Origin: Planctomycetota bacterium
GTDB taxonomy: Bacteria > Planctomycetota > MHYJ01 > JACPRB01
DNA length: 54,739 nucleotides
NCBI GenBank assembly: GCA_016209705.1
Contig: JACQVR010000114.1
Coordinates: 1-54,739, forward strand
Direction of reading: 5' to 3'
This document shows, in pieces, positions 39,261 to 48,395 of the stretch. The stretch's first letter is position 1; every line of letters starts with the position of its first letter. A program made the translations under genes and the position numbers. Under the pieces are notes generated by a model that had not been told where the DNA came from, searched no databases, and worked only from the letters and a program-made list of their open reading frames with translations.

Positions 39261-40154
39261 TCACGAAGCGGTGGGGGAGCGACCGGAATCCGGACCGTCC
39301 GCCTGAAGCGCGAGGTAGGAGGCGACGCCGAACGTTCCCAGCATGGACAAAGGAAGCATCCATGAGAGGGTCCGGAACATCGCGACTTCATAAAGGGTCG
39401 TCCACCAGGACGGTGGAGGCGATTCGCCGCCCGCCAGACCGAAGATGTGCGCCGTCAGTTCGCTCATGACCCAGCCCATTCCCGCCGCCGCCAGGCCGAT
39501 CAACGCGAAATGAAGCAGCATGTCGGCGGAGGCCCGCCGCCAGAGCCGCTTGAGCGCGTCCAGAGCGTCCGACGTGGAGCATTGCTCGACCGCGAGAATG
39601 GCGGAAAGATACGTCACGACAAAAGCCAGCGCCGCCAAGCTGGCCACCGCCAGCGCGGCCAGAGCGATGGGAATGACGCGCAGCGATCTCAACGCCCGAT
39701 CCAGCACGGGAACGAAATCGGCGCCTCCCTTCAGAAGCGCCAGAATGCCCTGGAACGCCAGGAAGACGGCTCCAAACGCGAACGCGACCCCGGCACACAG
39801 GGCCAGCGCCGTCGCCCATCGGCGCGCTTCTTCCCGGAACGGGAGCCGCGCCGAGTCGATCCGCCGGCGTGCCAATTGGGCGTTCAAAGCCACGCAGCCT
39901 CCGGCGGCGATCACCGTCAAGAGCGCCGGCCCATGTTCCAGCACGCGGCGCGAGCCTTCGGGCTCGACCGACTGGATCGCCCTGGAAACGGCGGCCGCGA
40001 GCATCAAGGGGAAGAAGAGGACCAGGGCGGAGGCCGCGAGGGATCGCCACGTGAACGCGGCCGACGCGGCTCGTCGCACATCGGCCGGCCCGAACGCCGT
40101 TCGCGCCTGGCGGCGCGTGGGCTTCTGAGTCCCGAGTCCCGCGTCACGCGTCAT
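39261..40154 (-). CDS. Multi-pass membrane protein of unknown function
   Basis: 297 residues with about six membrane helices: SLAASALVLFFPLMLAAAV, GPALLTVIAAGGCVALNAQL, WATALALCAGVAFAFGAVFL, VIPIALAALAVASLAALAFV, LLHFALIGLAAAGMGWVMSEL and a C-terminal pair near WMLPLSMLGTFGVASYLAL. Small-residue-rich helices and the DALDALKRLWRRAS cytoplasmic loop resemble glycerophosphoryl-type or YciC-like membrane proteins, but I cannot assign it. The N-terminal MTRDAGLGTQ is encoded by a gactc-family repeat, so the true start may be downstream. Confidence 0.7.
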   Translation of the reverse strand: MTRDAGLGTQKPTRRQARTAFGPADVRRAASAAFTWRSLAASALVLFFPLMLAAAVSRAIQSVEPEGSRRVLEHGPALLTVIAAGGCVALNAQLARRRIDSARLPFREEARRWATALALCAGVAFAFGAVFLAFQGILALLKGGADFVPVLDRALRSLRVIPIALAALAVASLAALAFVVTYLSAILAVEQCSTSDALDALKRLWRRASADMLLHFALIGLAAAGMGWVMSELTAHIFGLAGGESPPPSWWTTLYEVAMFRTLSWMLPLSMLGTFGVASYLALQADGPDSGRSPTAS

Positions 40155-40246
40155 GAGTCACGAGTGCGCTGATAGCTCGTAGCTGGTAGCTTGTAGCTAG
40201 GAGCGGCTACAAGCCACAAGCTACCAGCTACGAGCTCCAGTGACCT
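40155..40246. repeat. Long hairpin of the GTAGCTTGTAGCTGGTAGC family, copy 1
   Basis: Left arm 40174-40197 (agctcgtagctggtagc then ttgtagc) and right arm 40206-40236 (gctacaag, ccac, aagctaccagctacgagct) are complementary over about 24 bases around an 8-base loop with a 4-base bulge. A remnant of the gactc family lies just upstream. No gene. Confidence 0.8.
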
Positions 40247-41146
40247 CTACAACGAGATGATCCGCACCATTTCGGCGAAGCGCCGATCGATCTCGGGAAG
40301 GGCGGCCGAAGCGATCCGATCCGGCCCGAATGATTCGACGGCGAGCGATCCCATGACCGTGGCATAAAGCAACGCGCGCCGCAGATTGGAGGCGTCCACG
40401 CCCGTCTTGGCCAGGTATCCGAGGAAGCCCCCGGCGAACGCATCTCCAGCCCCCGTGGGATCCGTGACCTGCTCCGTCGGAAAGGCGGGAACGGAGAAGG
40501 CGAAATCGCGCGTGATCATGGTCGCGCCGTGCTCCGCGCGCTTGATGATCAGGCACTTGAGCCCCGCCTCTAGCAGCCGGCGCGCCGCCTGAACCAGGTT
40601 GATGGAGTCGGCCAGCATCAAGGCCTCCTCCTGGTTGATGCACAAAGCATGCACCTTGGGAAGCAGGGCGGCCAGCGGCTCGCGCTCGGTCCGGATCCAG
40701 ATGTCCATCGTGTCGAGCATCACGAACGTCGGACGATGAAGCTGGCGCAGGACGCGCTCCTGAGTGGCGGGACTGGTGTTTCCCAGCAACGCGAATTTGG
40801 AATCTCCGTAGGAATCGGGCAATTCTGGCCGGAAGAGGTCCAGAATTTCCAGATCGACCGAAAGCGTTTCCCGCCCCGACAGGCGCTGATCGTAGCGCCC
40901 ATGCCAGCGAAACGTCCGGCGGGCCGCGGTCTGGAGGCCCTCCGTGTCGATGCGCAGGCGATGAAACAGATCCCGGTGAATCTGCGGAAAATCGTGCCCG
41001 ACGACGCCGACCACCCGCACCGGCGTGAAGTGGCGCGCCGCCAGCGAGAAATACGTGGCCGATCCCCCCAGGAGATTCTCGCACTTCTCCAGGGGCGTCT
41101 CGATCGTGTCGAGCGCCACGGACCCGACGACCAGTACGGGATTCAT
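40247..41146 (-). CDS. PfkB-family carbohydrate/nucleoside kinase
   Basis: 299 residues, ribokinase fold. The N-terminal VLVVGSVALDTIETP and GGSATYFSLAARHF match the first PfkB signature. The second is intact: DPTGAGDAFAGGFLGYLAKTG, with the catalytic Asp in GAGDAF. It should phosphorylate a sugar or nucleoside with ATP; the substrate is not evident. The ATG at 41146 follows a purine/pyrimidine repeat. It is downstream of gltX in the same direction. Confidence 0.9.
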   Translation of the reverse strand: MNPVLVVGSVALDTIETPLEKCENLLGGSATYFSLAARHFTPVRVVGVVGHDFPQIHRDLFHRLRIDTEGLQTAARRTFRWHGRYDQRLSGRETLSVDLEILDLFRPELPDSYGDSKFALLGNTSPATQERVLRQLHRPTFVMLDTMDIWIRTEREPLAALLPKVHALCINQEEALMLADSINLVQAARRLLEAGLKCLIIKRAEHGATMITRDFAFSVPAFPTEQVTDPTGAGDAFAGGFLGYLAKTGVDASNLRRALLYATVMGSLAVESFGPDRIASAALPEIDRRFAEMVRIISL

Positions 41147-41233
41147 GGGAGATAGGGTGAAGCGCGGTGATGAGGAGATAAGAGATTCGGCATCCCTCCT
41201 ATCTCCCCATCTCCCCGCATCTGAACATCTCCT
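41147..41233. repeat. GGAGATAGGG-family inverted repeat between gltX and the PfkB gene
   Basis: Purine arm gagatagggtgaagc and aggagataagagat, then pyrimidine arm cctcctatctccccatctcc. Same family as 1377-1795. No gene. Confidence 0.75.
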
Positions 41234-42565
41234 TTATTTTTTCGATCCCGCGATCTCCAGCGCATGGTCGATGCGCGCCAGAACGGTATCCCGTCCCAGG
41301 ATCTCCAGCGTGTCGTGGATCGGCGGGCTCACCGTGCCGCCCGTCACCGCCACCCTCAAGGGTTGCGCGACGTGGCCCAGCTTCGTCTGATGCTCCTGCA
41401 CGATCCGTCCCAGCAACGCCTCGATCCCCTCCTTGTCCATCGTGTGCATCGCCGCCAGGCCTTTCCGAACCTCCGCCAGCAGCGCGCGGGCGCCGTCGGG
41501 CTCCAGCCACTTCTCGACCGCCTTGGGATCGTACTCCACCCGCGAGGCGAAGACGAAGCGCGTGGAGAGCGCCAGCTCGTCGAGGCGTTTCAGGCGCTCC
41601 TGCTGCTGCCGCACCGCTTCCCGGATCTTCTCGGGCGGCTGCGGCCCGTAGGCGCTTTCGATGTAGGGGCGCGACAGTTCCGTCAATCGATCCAGGGCGC
41701 ACCGGCGAATATACATCCCGTTCATCCACAGCAGCTTGTCCACCAGGAACCGCGCCGGCGTGGTGTTGATGCGCTCCGGCGTGAAGGCGCGAATCATCTC
41801 GTCCAGCGTCATGAGTTCGATGTCGTGCCCCGGAGACCACCCCAGAAGGGCGACGAAATTCACCACGGCCTCCGGAAGATAGCCCAGGCGGCGGCATTCC
41901 TCGACGACCACCGGGAGACCGATGTTCGCGTACTTCTCCATCTTGCGTTTGCTCAGCTTTTCTCCGTCCGGATCCAGGATGAGCGGCATGTGGCCGAACA
42001 CGGGCGGCGCCCATTCCAGCGCGCGGTACAGCGAGATCTGCTTCGGCGTATTGGCGAAATGCTCGTCCCCGCGCAGCACGTGCGTGATGTTCATGTCGTG
42101 ATCGTCGACGACGCACGCGAAGTTATAGGTCGGAAAGCCGTCCGACTTGACGATCACCAGGTCCGGATCAGCCGAGATGTCCCGCGCGCTGGGCCCGTGG
42201 ACCAGATCGTCCCATCCGATCTTGCGGCGGTCGATGCGAAATACGAGGGCGCGCCCTTTTCCGGGGTCATCTCTCCAATAGGCGCGGCCGGAGGCTTCCA
42301 GCCGCCGGGCGCACTCCGCGTAGAGATCCAGGCGATCGCTTTGAAAGACGGGGCCTTCGTCCCAGGTCAGACCGGCCCAGGCCAATCCGTCCGTGATGCC
42401 CCGCAGCGCCTCTTCCTTGTTGCGTTTTTGATCCGTGTCCTCGATGCGCAGGACGAAGGTCGCCTTCTCGTGGCGGGCGAAGAGGAAATTGTAGAGCGCC
42501 GTGCGGACGCTCCCGATGTGCAGGTCGCCCGTCGGGCTGGGCGCGAACCGGACGCGGGTTCCCAT
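41234..42565 (-). CDS. gltX: Glutamyl-tRNA synthetase
   Basis: 443 residues, a class I aminoacyl-tRNA synthetase that charges tRNA(Glu). The HIGH motif is in RFAPSPTGDLHIGSVRTALYN, the KMSKS motif in DGEKLSKRKMEKYANIGLP, and GFPTYNFACVVDDHDMNITH plus VLRGDEHFANTPKQ are diagnostic. The C-terminal anticodon-binding region follows with HTMDKEGIEALLGRIV. The length is a little short of the usual 460-490. ATG 42565 gives MGTRVRFAPSPTG, the family start; the frame upstream is repeat. The glutamate tRNA charged here also feeds tetrapyrrole synthesis in organisms using the C5 route, and hemD-hemB lie at 49 kb. Confidence 0.95.
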   Translation of the reverse strand: MGTRVRFAPSPTGDLHIGSVRTALYNFLFARHEKATFVLRIEDTDQKRNKEEALRGITDGLAWAGLTWDEGPVFQSDRLDLYAECARRLEASGRAYWRDDPGKGRALVFRIDRRKIGWDDLVHGPSARDISADPDLVIVKSDGFPTYNFACVVDDHDMNITHVLRGDEHFANTPKQISLYRALEWAPPVFGHMPLILDPDGEKLSKRKMEKYANIGLPVVVEECRRLGYLPEAVVNFVALLGWSPGHDIELMTLDEMIRAFTPERINTTPARFLVDKLLWMNGMYIRRCALDRLTELSRPYIESAYGPQPPEKIREAVRQQQERLKRLDELALSTRFVFASRVEYDPKAVEKWLEPDGARALLAEVRKGLAAMHTMDKEGIEALLGRIVQEHQTKLGHVAQPLRVAVTGGTVSPPIHDTLEILGRDTVLARIDHALEIAGSKK

Positions 42566-42569
42566 AGAA

Positions 42570-42678
42570 AAGCTTGGTGCTGGAAGCTGGTAGCTTGTAG
42601 ACAAAAAACCAGAAACCGGTAGCTTATATAAGACAGGTCTTTTCCGCTACAAGCACCCAGCTACGAGCTACGAGCTTC
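42570..42678. repeat. GTAGCTTGTAGCTGGTAGC family inverted repeat, copy 2
   Basis: Left arm 42570-42600 (agctggtagcttgtag) and right arm 42646-42677 (ctacaagcacccagctacg) flank a 45-base centre. The right arm abuts the stop codon of the FAH-family gene. Copies 1 and 2 bracket the gltX-PfkB pair. Confidence 0.75.
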
Positions 42679-43554
42679 TTACGCCACCGGATTCGTCAAA
42701 CTCCCGATCCCTTGAATCCGGGCCTCCACCACGTCGCCTTTCTTGAGGAAGACCGGCGGATTCCGGAAAACGCCCACTCCGGCGGGCGTGCCAGTGGCGA
42801 TCACGTCGCCCACCTCCAGCGGGACGCTGGCGCTGATGTACTCGATGATCGCGGCCACGTCGAAAATCATGTCTCCGGTATGACCTTTCTGAACCTGGAC
42901 TCCGTTGACGAAGAGCGACAGGTCCAAGCTTTGAGGGCGGATCTCGTCGGCGCCGACGATGATCGGCCCCAGAGGCGCGAACGTCTCGAAGCTCTTTCCC
43001 CGAAACCATTGCCGATCGGATTGCTGGACGTCGCGCGCGGTCACGTCATTGAACGCGGTATATCCGAAAACGTAAGAGAGCGCTTCGGCCCGCGGCACGC
43101 GATGCGCCGGCCGGCCCATGACGACGCCCAGCTCCACCTCGTGATCGATCTTTTCGGACATCCCCTCCGGGATCTTGATGGCGTCGCCGTCCCCGATCAC
43201 GACGTTGGGGGCTTTGGCGAACAGGAGGGGAGCGGCCGGCGGGTCCTTCTTCTGCTCCCGCGCGTGCTCCCGGTAATTGAGGCCCACGCAGATGATCTTG
43301 GGCGGCCGCAAGATCGGCGCCCGCAGGCGCACTTCACGCAGCGGCAGGCAGACCTTCCGGTCATCCTTCATCCGTCCCAGGTCGATCTCGCGCAACCGCT
43401 CCGGACCGTCCGCTTGAAGGAAAGCGAGCAGGTCGGCGAATCGATAGGGCCGGCGGTAGTGACGAAAAAAAGCCTGGGCCAGATCGTAGGCGAAGGCGCC
43501 CATGATCGCGCAGGCGGATGTCTTGTGGCCGAGCTGATAGGTGCCGTACTTCAT
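42679..43554 (-). CDS. Fumarylacetoacetate hydrolase-family protein
   Basis: 291 residues. The C-terminal FAH domain shows ICVGLNYREHAREQKK, PLLFAKAPNVVIGDGD, the metal-binding acids in KIDHEVELGVVMGR, and the FNDVTARDVQQSDRQWFRGK loop, ending with TGTPAGVGV. Members act as 2-keto-acid hydratases, decarboxylases or acylpyruvases; which of these cannot be told. The N-terminal 80 residues are a separate small domain. ATG 43554 gives MKYGTYQLG; a further ATG upstream lies in a gactc repeat. Confidence 0.9.
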   Translation of the reverse strand: MKYGTYQLGHKTSACAIMGAFAYDLAQAFFRHYRRPYRFADLLAFLQADGPERLREIDLGRMKDDRKVCLPLREVRLRAPILRPPKIICVGLNYREHAREQKKDPPAAPLLFAKAPNVVIGDGDAIKIPEGMSEKIDHEVELGVVMGRPAHRVPRAEALSYVFGYTAFNDVTARDVQQSDRQWFRGKSFETFAPLGPIIVGADEIRPQSLDLSLFVNGVQVQKGHTGDMIFDVAAIIEYISASVPLEVGDVIATGTPAGVGVFRNPPVFLKKGDVVEARIQGIGSLTNPVA

Positions 43555-43627
43555 GGAGTCCCGAGTCGAGAGTCCCGAGTCGCGAGTCATGACTCATGAC
43601 TCGGGACTCGGGACTCTCGACTTTGTT
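43555..43627. repeat. GACTC-family repeat between FAH and HEAT-repeat genes
   Basis: gtcccgagtcgagagtcccg, then gactcatgactcgggactc: an inverted pair of the same family that is translated in the adenosine deaminase. No gene. Confidence 0.8.
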
Positions 43628-46615
43628 TTAAGGTCCCAGCTCTTTCCAGTTGGCACGCTCCTGCTCGAACCATACCCGAATGTTCTCGATCTTGATCGCC
43701 AGATCCGCGGCTTTGTCTTCGGGCTTGAAGTCCGGAGGGCTCGAGGGGTACGCGATCTTCCGAAGCGCCTGATAAGCATGCCGCTGGACTTCCTTGCCCC
43801 GATCCGACAAGGCTTCGATCAGCTTCTCTCCGACCAGCGCGTATTTCGCCGCCGCGCCCATGTTGCCCAACGCCTCGGCGCACGCCGCCCGCACCGTCGG
43901 ATCGCCGTCCTTCATGAGCAGCGGCGCGTTCTCATCCACCACACGATAGAGAAGGGGACGAACGCACGCCGGACTCGCCAGGTCCCCCAGGGCCAGCGCC
44001 GCGCCGGACCGGTCGAGCGAAGGCGTCTTGGCCTCGGGCTTGAGGACTTCCAGCGCGACCGCGATGGACTCCTCGGACGCTCCCTGGCCGATGGCGACGA
44101 TCGCGCGGCGAGCGGCCTCGCGAACCGCCTCCGTGATGTCGCGGCGCGCGCGCAGCAACGCTCGGCTCCGGAGCGCGGCCGGATCGCCGATGGCTCCCAG
44201 CGCCTCGCAGCCGTACTTGCGCACCAGCGGAGTTCGAGCCCTCTTGCTGTCGGACTCCCCGCCCACCAGTTCCCCGACGGCGGAGACCACCTCTTCCGAC
44301 TTGGGCTTGAGGGCGGCAATCGCGCGCAGGGCGGCGATCTGCGCCGCCTCGCCGGCCGCGTTGTCGGCGGCCACGCGGGACAGGGCGGGCCCGTTCTTCG
44401 GGTCGCCGACCCGAGCCAGCGCCCGCGCGGCGGCCTCCTTGACCAAGGCGTCCGCGTCGTCCAAACCGCGCCGCTCCAGGGCCTCCCGATCGGCGTCGGT
44501 AACCATGCCGGAAGGCAGGAATCCCAGCGTCAAAGCCGCTCCGACTTTCTCGTCTCGGGATCCCGTCGAGAGCTTTTCCCGAAACGCCGCCACCTGATCC
44601 GACGCGTCCAGCTTCTGGATCAGCTTCGTGATCGTTTCGGCCACGAAGAGCCGGATGACGGCGCGCGACTTCGGCTGAAGGTCGGGCAGGTTCTTGTCGA
44701 GGTCGCAGGCTCCGGAGAGGAACGGAATCAGCTTTTCGAGCGCGGGAGCGCCCAGATCCACCGCGTCCTGTTCCATGAAGTCCTTGACGGCATGGAAGCG
44801 GCCGGCGATCCGTTCCGCGTGGGCGCGCTGCTCCGGCGCGTCGGGTTGACGCTCCATGAAGTACGCCTTGTCGAAGACGTCCGCGGGATCGCTCGCTTTC
44901 CACGTCGCCTGGAATTTCCAGAAGCGCTCGACCAGGACGGGCACGCCCTGGGTATCGGCCCACCATGCGAGCCACTGGTCGATGCCTTCCTGGCGCTTCT
45001 CCTGCTTGAGCCGGGCGATGTCCGCCTGGCTGGGCGCCTGATCCGCGCCCGCGGCTCCGGGAATGAAGGGATTGGGATCGTACCCCATGTCCTTCCCGGT
45101 GATCTCCTTGAGCGCGTCGTTGGCGGCGGTGCGCACGTCCAGCGAGGGATCCGAAAGCGCGCTGATGAGCGCCGGAATGCTCTTCACCACGCCGATTCGA
45201 CCCAAGGCGACGGCCGCCGCGGCGCGCGCGTGCTCGTCGTTGGCCAGATCGCGTTCCGCCATGGGCTTCTCGTCGGTTTCGGGACGATACTGGAGGACGG
45301 CCATGAGGCGGTCCGCCAGCTTGTGTTTGGCGGTGAAATCGGCCGTGTCCACCACGCCGGCGGCGACGGCGCACGCTTCACGCACGGAGCGATCCTTGCT
45401 TTGAAGCCCTTGGAGGAGGGCCTCCGCCAACATCCCTGAGATGTCGCCGATCGCTTCGACGGTTTTCGCGGCCTCGATCCGGGAAACGGGATGCGCCTTT
45501 TCGTCGCGCAGGAGTTTATCCAGCTCGGTCTCCACCGGACCGCGCGCGGCCGCCAGGTCCTTGGGAATGCCGCGCCGCAGATCGGCGGCCCGCTGCCCCA
45601 GCTTTTCCGCTTCTTGAAGCTGCTTCTCGATCAATGCGGTGGCTTCCGGACTGTCCGATTTGAGGGAACCCAGGTCGTTTCGAATGTTTTGAGCCCGCTG
45701 GTCGTAGGCCCGAGCCTCGTTCCACACCCTGAAGATGTGTTTCAAGGCGGTCGCGGCGCCCGCCCTCATGGCCCCGGCCGGGTCGTTCAGTTTGGACACG
45801 AGCCGGGCGAGGCCCGCCTCGTCGATCACCTCGGCCAGCTTCTGCGCCGCGAATTCCCGCACGATTTCGTCCCGATGGCCCGCGCCGGCCAGCAACCCGT
45901 GGACGGCGTCGCCGCCGAGAGCCTGAATCCGCGACCATATTTCTTTCTTCTTCTCTTCCAGCGGCGCCGGATCGTTGCGCTGGTAGTCCCTCCAGCGGGT
46001 CACGAAGTCCTCAAAGTGCGCCAGATAGACGTCCACCCCCTTCTGGGCGATTTTCTCCCGGGCGAACGCCGCCTCGGCCGCCTGATCGGCGCACTGCGAG
46101 ACGATCTTGGCATACGCCGCCTGGGCTTCCGCGATGTTTTCAGGCACGGACATTTCGTGGACGCGCGCCATGCCCAGCAGCGCGCCCGCCAGCACGTCTT
46201 TGCGATTCTCCGCGCCGGCTTTCTCCGCGGCCTTGCGGTACTTGTCCAGCGCCCGTGCGAGATGCTTCTTTTCTTCGAGCTCCGCGCGCCGGGCTTCCAG
46301 GCGGGCCCGCCGGGCGTCCAGCGGCTTCCGTTCGGCGTCGAGCCGCGCCAACGGCTCCCTCAGACGGTCCTCGGCCGCCGACGATCGTTCCCGCTCGGCT
46401 TCCATTTTTCGCCGTTGCGCCTCGATCTTGTCGATCCGCGCGTCGATCGCGGCGATCTCGCGCACGATCACGCTCAAGGCGAGGGAGGTCTCGCGCGCTT
46501 CCGACTCCAGAGACTTCCCATCGTCGAGCAGCGCCTTGGCGGACTTGCGGTCGTCGGCCTGGAACGCGCACAACAGCAGAGGGAACGCCCAAAGGGCCGT
46601 CCGAAGTGAGCTCAT
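43628..46615 (-). CDS. Large exported HEAT-repeat protein
   Basis: 995 residues. Signal peptide (SLRTALWAFPLLLCAFQA), a coiled coil (about 40-130, with ARLDAERKPLDARRARLEAR), a TPR-like segment, then many HEAT/PBS-lyase-type repeats (AVALGRIGVVKSIPALISAL, GAALTLGFLPSG, AVIRLFVAETITKLIQ, AACAEALGNMGAAAKYALVG). Such proteins are scaffolds, common and exported in Planctomycetes. No catalytic motif was seen. ATG 46615 has ggag 12 bases upstream, and the signal peptide begins there. Confidence 0.82.
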   Translation of the reverse strand: MSSLRTALWAFPLLLCAFQADDRKSAKALLDDGKSLESEARETSLALSVIVREIAAIDARIDKIEAQRRKMEAERERSSAAEDRLREPLARLDAERKPLDARRARLEARRAELEEKKHLARALDKYRKAAEKAGAENRKDVLAGALLGMARVHEMSVPENIAEAQAAYAKIVSQCADQAAEAAFAREKIAQKGVDVYLAHFEDFVTRWRDYQRNDPAPLEEKKKEIWSRIQALGGDAVHGLLAGAGHRDEIVREFAAQKLAEVIDEAGLARLVSKLNDPAGAMRAGAATALKHIFRVWNEARAYDQRAQNIRNDLGSLKSDSPEATALIEKQLQEAEKLGQRAADLRRGIPKDLAAARGPVETELDKLLRDEKAHPVSRIEAAKTVEAIGDISGMLAEALLQGLQSKDRSVREACAVAAGVVDTADFTAKHKLADRLMAVLQYRPETDEKPMAERDLANDEHARAAAAVALGRIGVVKSIPALISALSDPSLDVRTAANDALKEITGKDMGYDPNPFIPGAAGADQAPSQADIARLKQEKRQEGIDQWLAWWADTQGVPVLVERFWKFQATWKASDPADVFDKAYFMERQPDAPEQRAHAERIAGRFHAVKDFMEQDAVDLGAPALEKLIPFLSGACDLDKNLPDLQPKSRAVIRLFVAETITKLIQKLDASDQVAAFREKLSTGSRDEKVGAALTLGFLPSGMVTDADREALERRGLDDADALVKEAAARALARVGDPKNGPALSRVAADNAAGEAAQIAALRAIAALKPKSEEVVSAVGELVGGESDSKRARTPLVRKYGCEALGAIGDPAALRSRALLRARRDITEAVREAARRAIVAIGQGASEESIAVALEVLKPEAKTPSLDRSGAALALGDLASPACVRPLLYRVVDENAPLLMKDGDPTVRAACAEALGNMGAAAKYALVGEKLIEALSDRGKEVQRHAYQALRKIAYPSSPPDFKPEDKAADLAIKIENIRVWFEQERANWKELGP

Positions 46616-46749
46616 GGAACGGAGATCTCCAAATGCATGCGTCTTCGACGCAAAGTTCGAATTATAGGGGTCGGGCCTGGTCCCGTCACGCAATTGAGTC
46701 GCCCGCCAACGGTCCTTTTCATTGCGGGCGACTCGCCCCGCCGGAGCGG

Positions 46750-47226
46750 CTACGTGACGGACTCATTCATATTGGACGAGAATCCGGTGGGGTGTCCCTG
46801 CGTCGACCGCAAAAGGGAGACAACGTCCGGCGGAAGCCGGGCGGGCCGGCGGCGGGCCGCCTCCACGCAGGCCAGCTCCGTCGACCCGTCGCACAAGAGG
46901 CGTCCGGCGGCGTCCTCAACGGCGTACACGAACCGAAGCGAGGCCCGGCCCATCGAGTGGACCGTCGTGCGGATCACGATTTCCTCGTCGTATCCCACGT
47001 TGGCGTGAAATCGGGCGGCCGCCTCCGTCACCACGAGAAGGAAGCCGCGGCGCTCCAGTTCCGCGTAGGCCAGGCCGGCGTCGCGGAGATATTCCGTGCG
47101 TCCCAGCTCGAAGAAACGGAAGAAGTTGGGATGATAGACCACGCCCATCTTGTCGGTTTCGCCGTACCGGACGCGCATTCGCAGCGATCGCACGCGCGCG
47201 TCGGGCGGAAACGGTTCGGGGGTCAT
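46750..47226 (-). CDS. Acyl-CoA thioesterase (hotdog, YbgC/4HBT family)
   Basis: 158 residues. The family signature RMRVRYGETDKMGVVYHPNF followed by FFELGRTEYLRDAG contains the catalytic Asp and the conserved VYHPNF. It hydrolyses short-chain or aromatic acyl-CoA. The ATG overlaps the stop of the polyprenyl synthase gene (ATGA at 47223-47226), so they are coupled. A 130-base gap, with nothing seen, separates it from the HEAT-repeat gene. Confidence 0.88.
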   Translation of the reverse strand: MTPEPFPPDARVRSLRMRVRYGETDKMGVVYHPNFFRFFELGRTEYLRDAGLAYAELERRGFLLVVTEAAARFHANVGYDEEIVIRTTVHSMGRASLRFVYAVEDAAGRLLCDGSTELACVEAARRRPARLPPDVVSLLRSTQGHPTGFSSNMNESVT

Positions 47227-48236
47227 GCGCGGCGGTGCAGGGCGAACGAGCCCAGCTCGAGCAGGGCGGCGGTCTCGGGCGAGTCGCCCAGGGGCCGCAG
47301 CGCCCGGCGCGCGGCGTCGAGAAATTCTCCGGCGCGGCGCAGGCACGCGGCCACGATGTCCCCCTGCCGGATCAACCCCAGGATGCGCGTGCGCTTTTCC
47401 GGCAGGTTGTCGGAGGACGCGATCAGCGCGCGGAGCTCCTGGCCGTCGGAGCCCGACAGATTCCGCAGCAGGCGGATCACGGGAAGCGTCAATTTACCTT
47501 TGGACAGGTCGGTGCCCAGGGATTTGCCCACTTCGGCTTCCTCGCCGGTGATGTCGAGCACGTCGTCGATGATCTGGAAGGCGATGCCGAAGTTGAGGCC
47601 GTAGGAGGAGAGGGCCTCGATCTGGGCGGGATCGCTCTCCCACCCCAGGCTTCCCAGGCGGCAGGCGGTGGAGAACAGCCGGGCGGTTTTGAGCTCGATG
47701 ATCCGGAGGTAGCGCTCCTCGTCGATGTCCGGGTCGAACTTGGTGGCGATCTGGGAGAGTTCGCCCTCGCACATGTCCTGGGCGGTGCGTCCCAGAATCC
47801 GGTTCGCTTCGTGATGGTTCAGGCGCGAGCAGAGGATGAACGCCTTGGCGAACAGGTAGTCGCCGAACAAAACGCTCGTCTCGTTGCCCCAGCGCCGGTT
47901 CAGCGTGTCGACTTGACGGCGGAGCTGGGCCTCGTCGAGCACGTCGTCGTGAACCAGGGTGGCGCTGTGGAGCAGCTCGACCACGCCGGCGAGGGCGACA
48001 TGCAGATCGGTGACGCCGCCGCACAACCGGGCCGAATACAACAGCATGGCCGAGCGCATTCGTTTCCCCTGGAACTTCTGGGAATGGGAGACAAGCGACG
48101 CGAGGAAGGGGTTTTCGGAGCGCAGCTCCGCCCGAAGCAGCGCCTCGACGCGGTCGATGTCGGCATGAATCGGCCCGTACAGCTCCTTCAGCACCCCTAC
48201 GCCGGCGGTGGAAGGAGCGGGGCGTTCGGTGTCCAT
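47223..48236 (-). CDS. Polyprenyl diphosphate synthase
   Basis: 337 residues, trans-isoprenyl diphosphate synthase. Both aspartate-rich motifs are present: HSATLVHDDVLDEAQLRR and FQIIDDVLDITGEE; GKRMRSAMLL, RLFSTACRLG and DLSKGKLTLPVI are also typical. Length and motif spacing fit octaprenyl/heptaprenyl-type enzymes for quinone side chains, though product length cannot be read by eye. The promoter upstream is TTGCGG-17-TAGACT, ten bases from the ATG. Confidence 0.93.
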   Translation of the reverse strand: MDTERPAPSTAGVGVLKELYGPIHADIDRVEALLRAELRSENPFLASLVSHSQKFQGKRMRSAMLLYSARLCGGVTDLHVALAGVVELLHSATLVHDDVLDEAQLRRQVDTLNRRWGNETSVLFGDYLFAKAFILCSRLNHHEANRILGRTAQDMCEGELSQIATKFDPDIDEERYLRIIELKTARLFSTACRLGSLGWESDPAQIEALSSYGLNFGIAFQIIDDVLDITGEEAEVGKSLGTDLSKGKLTLPVIRLLRNLSGSDGQELRALIASSDNLPEKRTRILGLIRQGDIVAACLRRAGEFLDAARRALRPLGDSPETAALLELGSFALHRRA

Positions 48237-48246
48237 GAGTCGCCGG

Positions 48247-48275
48247 AGTCTATCAGCGGCGCGCGCGGGCCGCAA
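48247..48275 (-). promoter_or_regulatory. Promoter of polyprenyl synthase, near-leaderless
   Basis: Minus strand TTGCGG (48275-48270), 17 bp, TAGACT (48252-48247), ten bases before the ATG at 48236. Nearly the same as the glgP promoter. Confidence 0.55.
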
Positions 48276-48301
48276 CCCAAGCTTGACCGTCCGCCCGGAC
48301 T

Positions 48302-48395
48302 GTTACAATATATTTTGAAAATATTTTGTAACTGTTACGATAAATTTTGAGAATTAAACGTAACGTTACGATAAGTTTTGAGAATTATTTGTAAC
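48302..48395. repeat. GTTAC 31-bp palindromic repeats, locus 3 (three direct copies)
   Basis: Units at 48302-48332, 48334-48364 and 48365-48395, all in one orientation and separated by one and zero bases. The outermost unit encodes the last ten codons and the stop of mobA (VTNNSQNLS). Confidence 0.87.
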
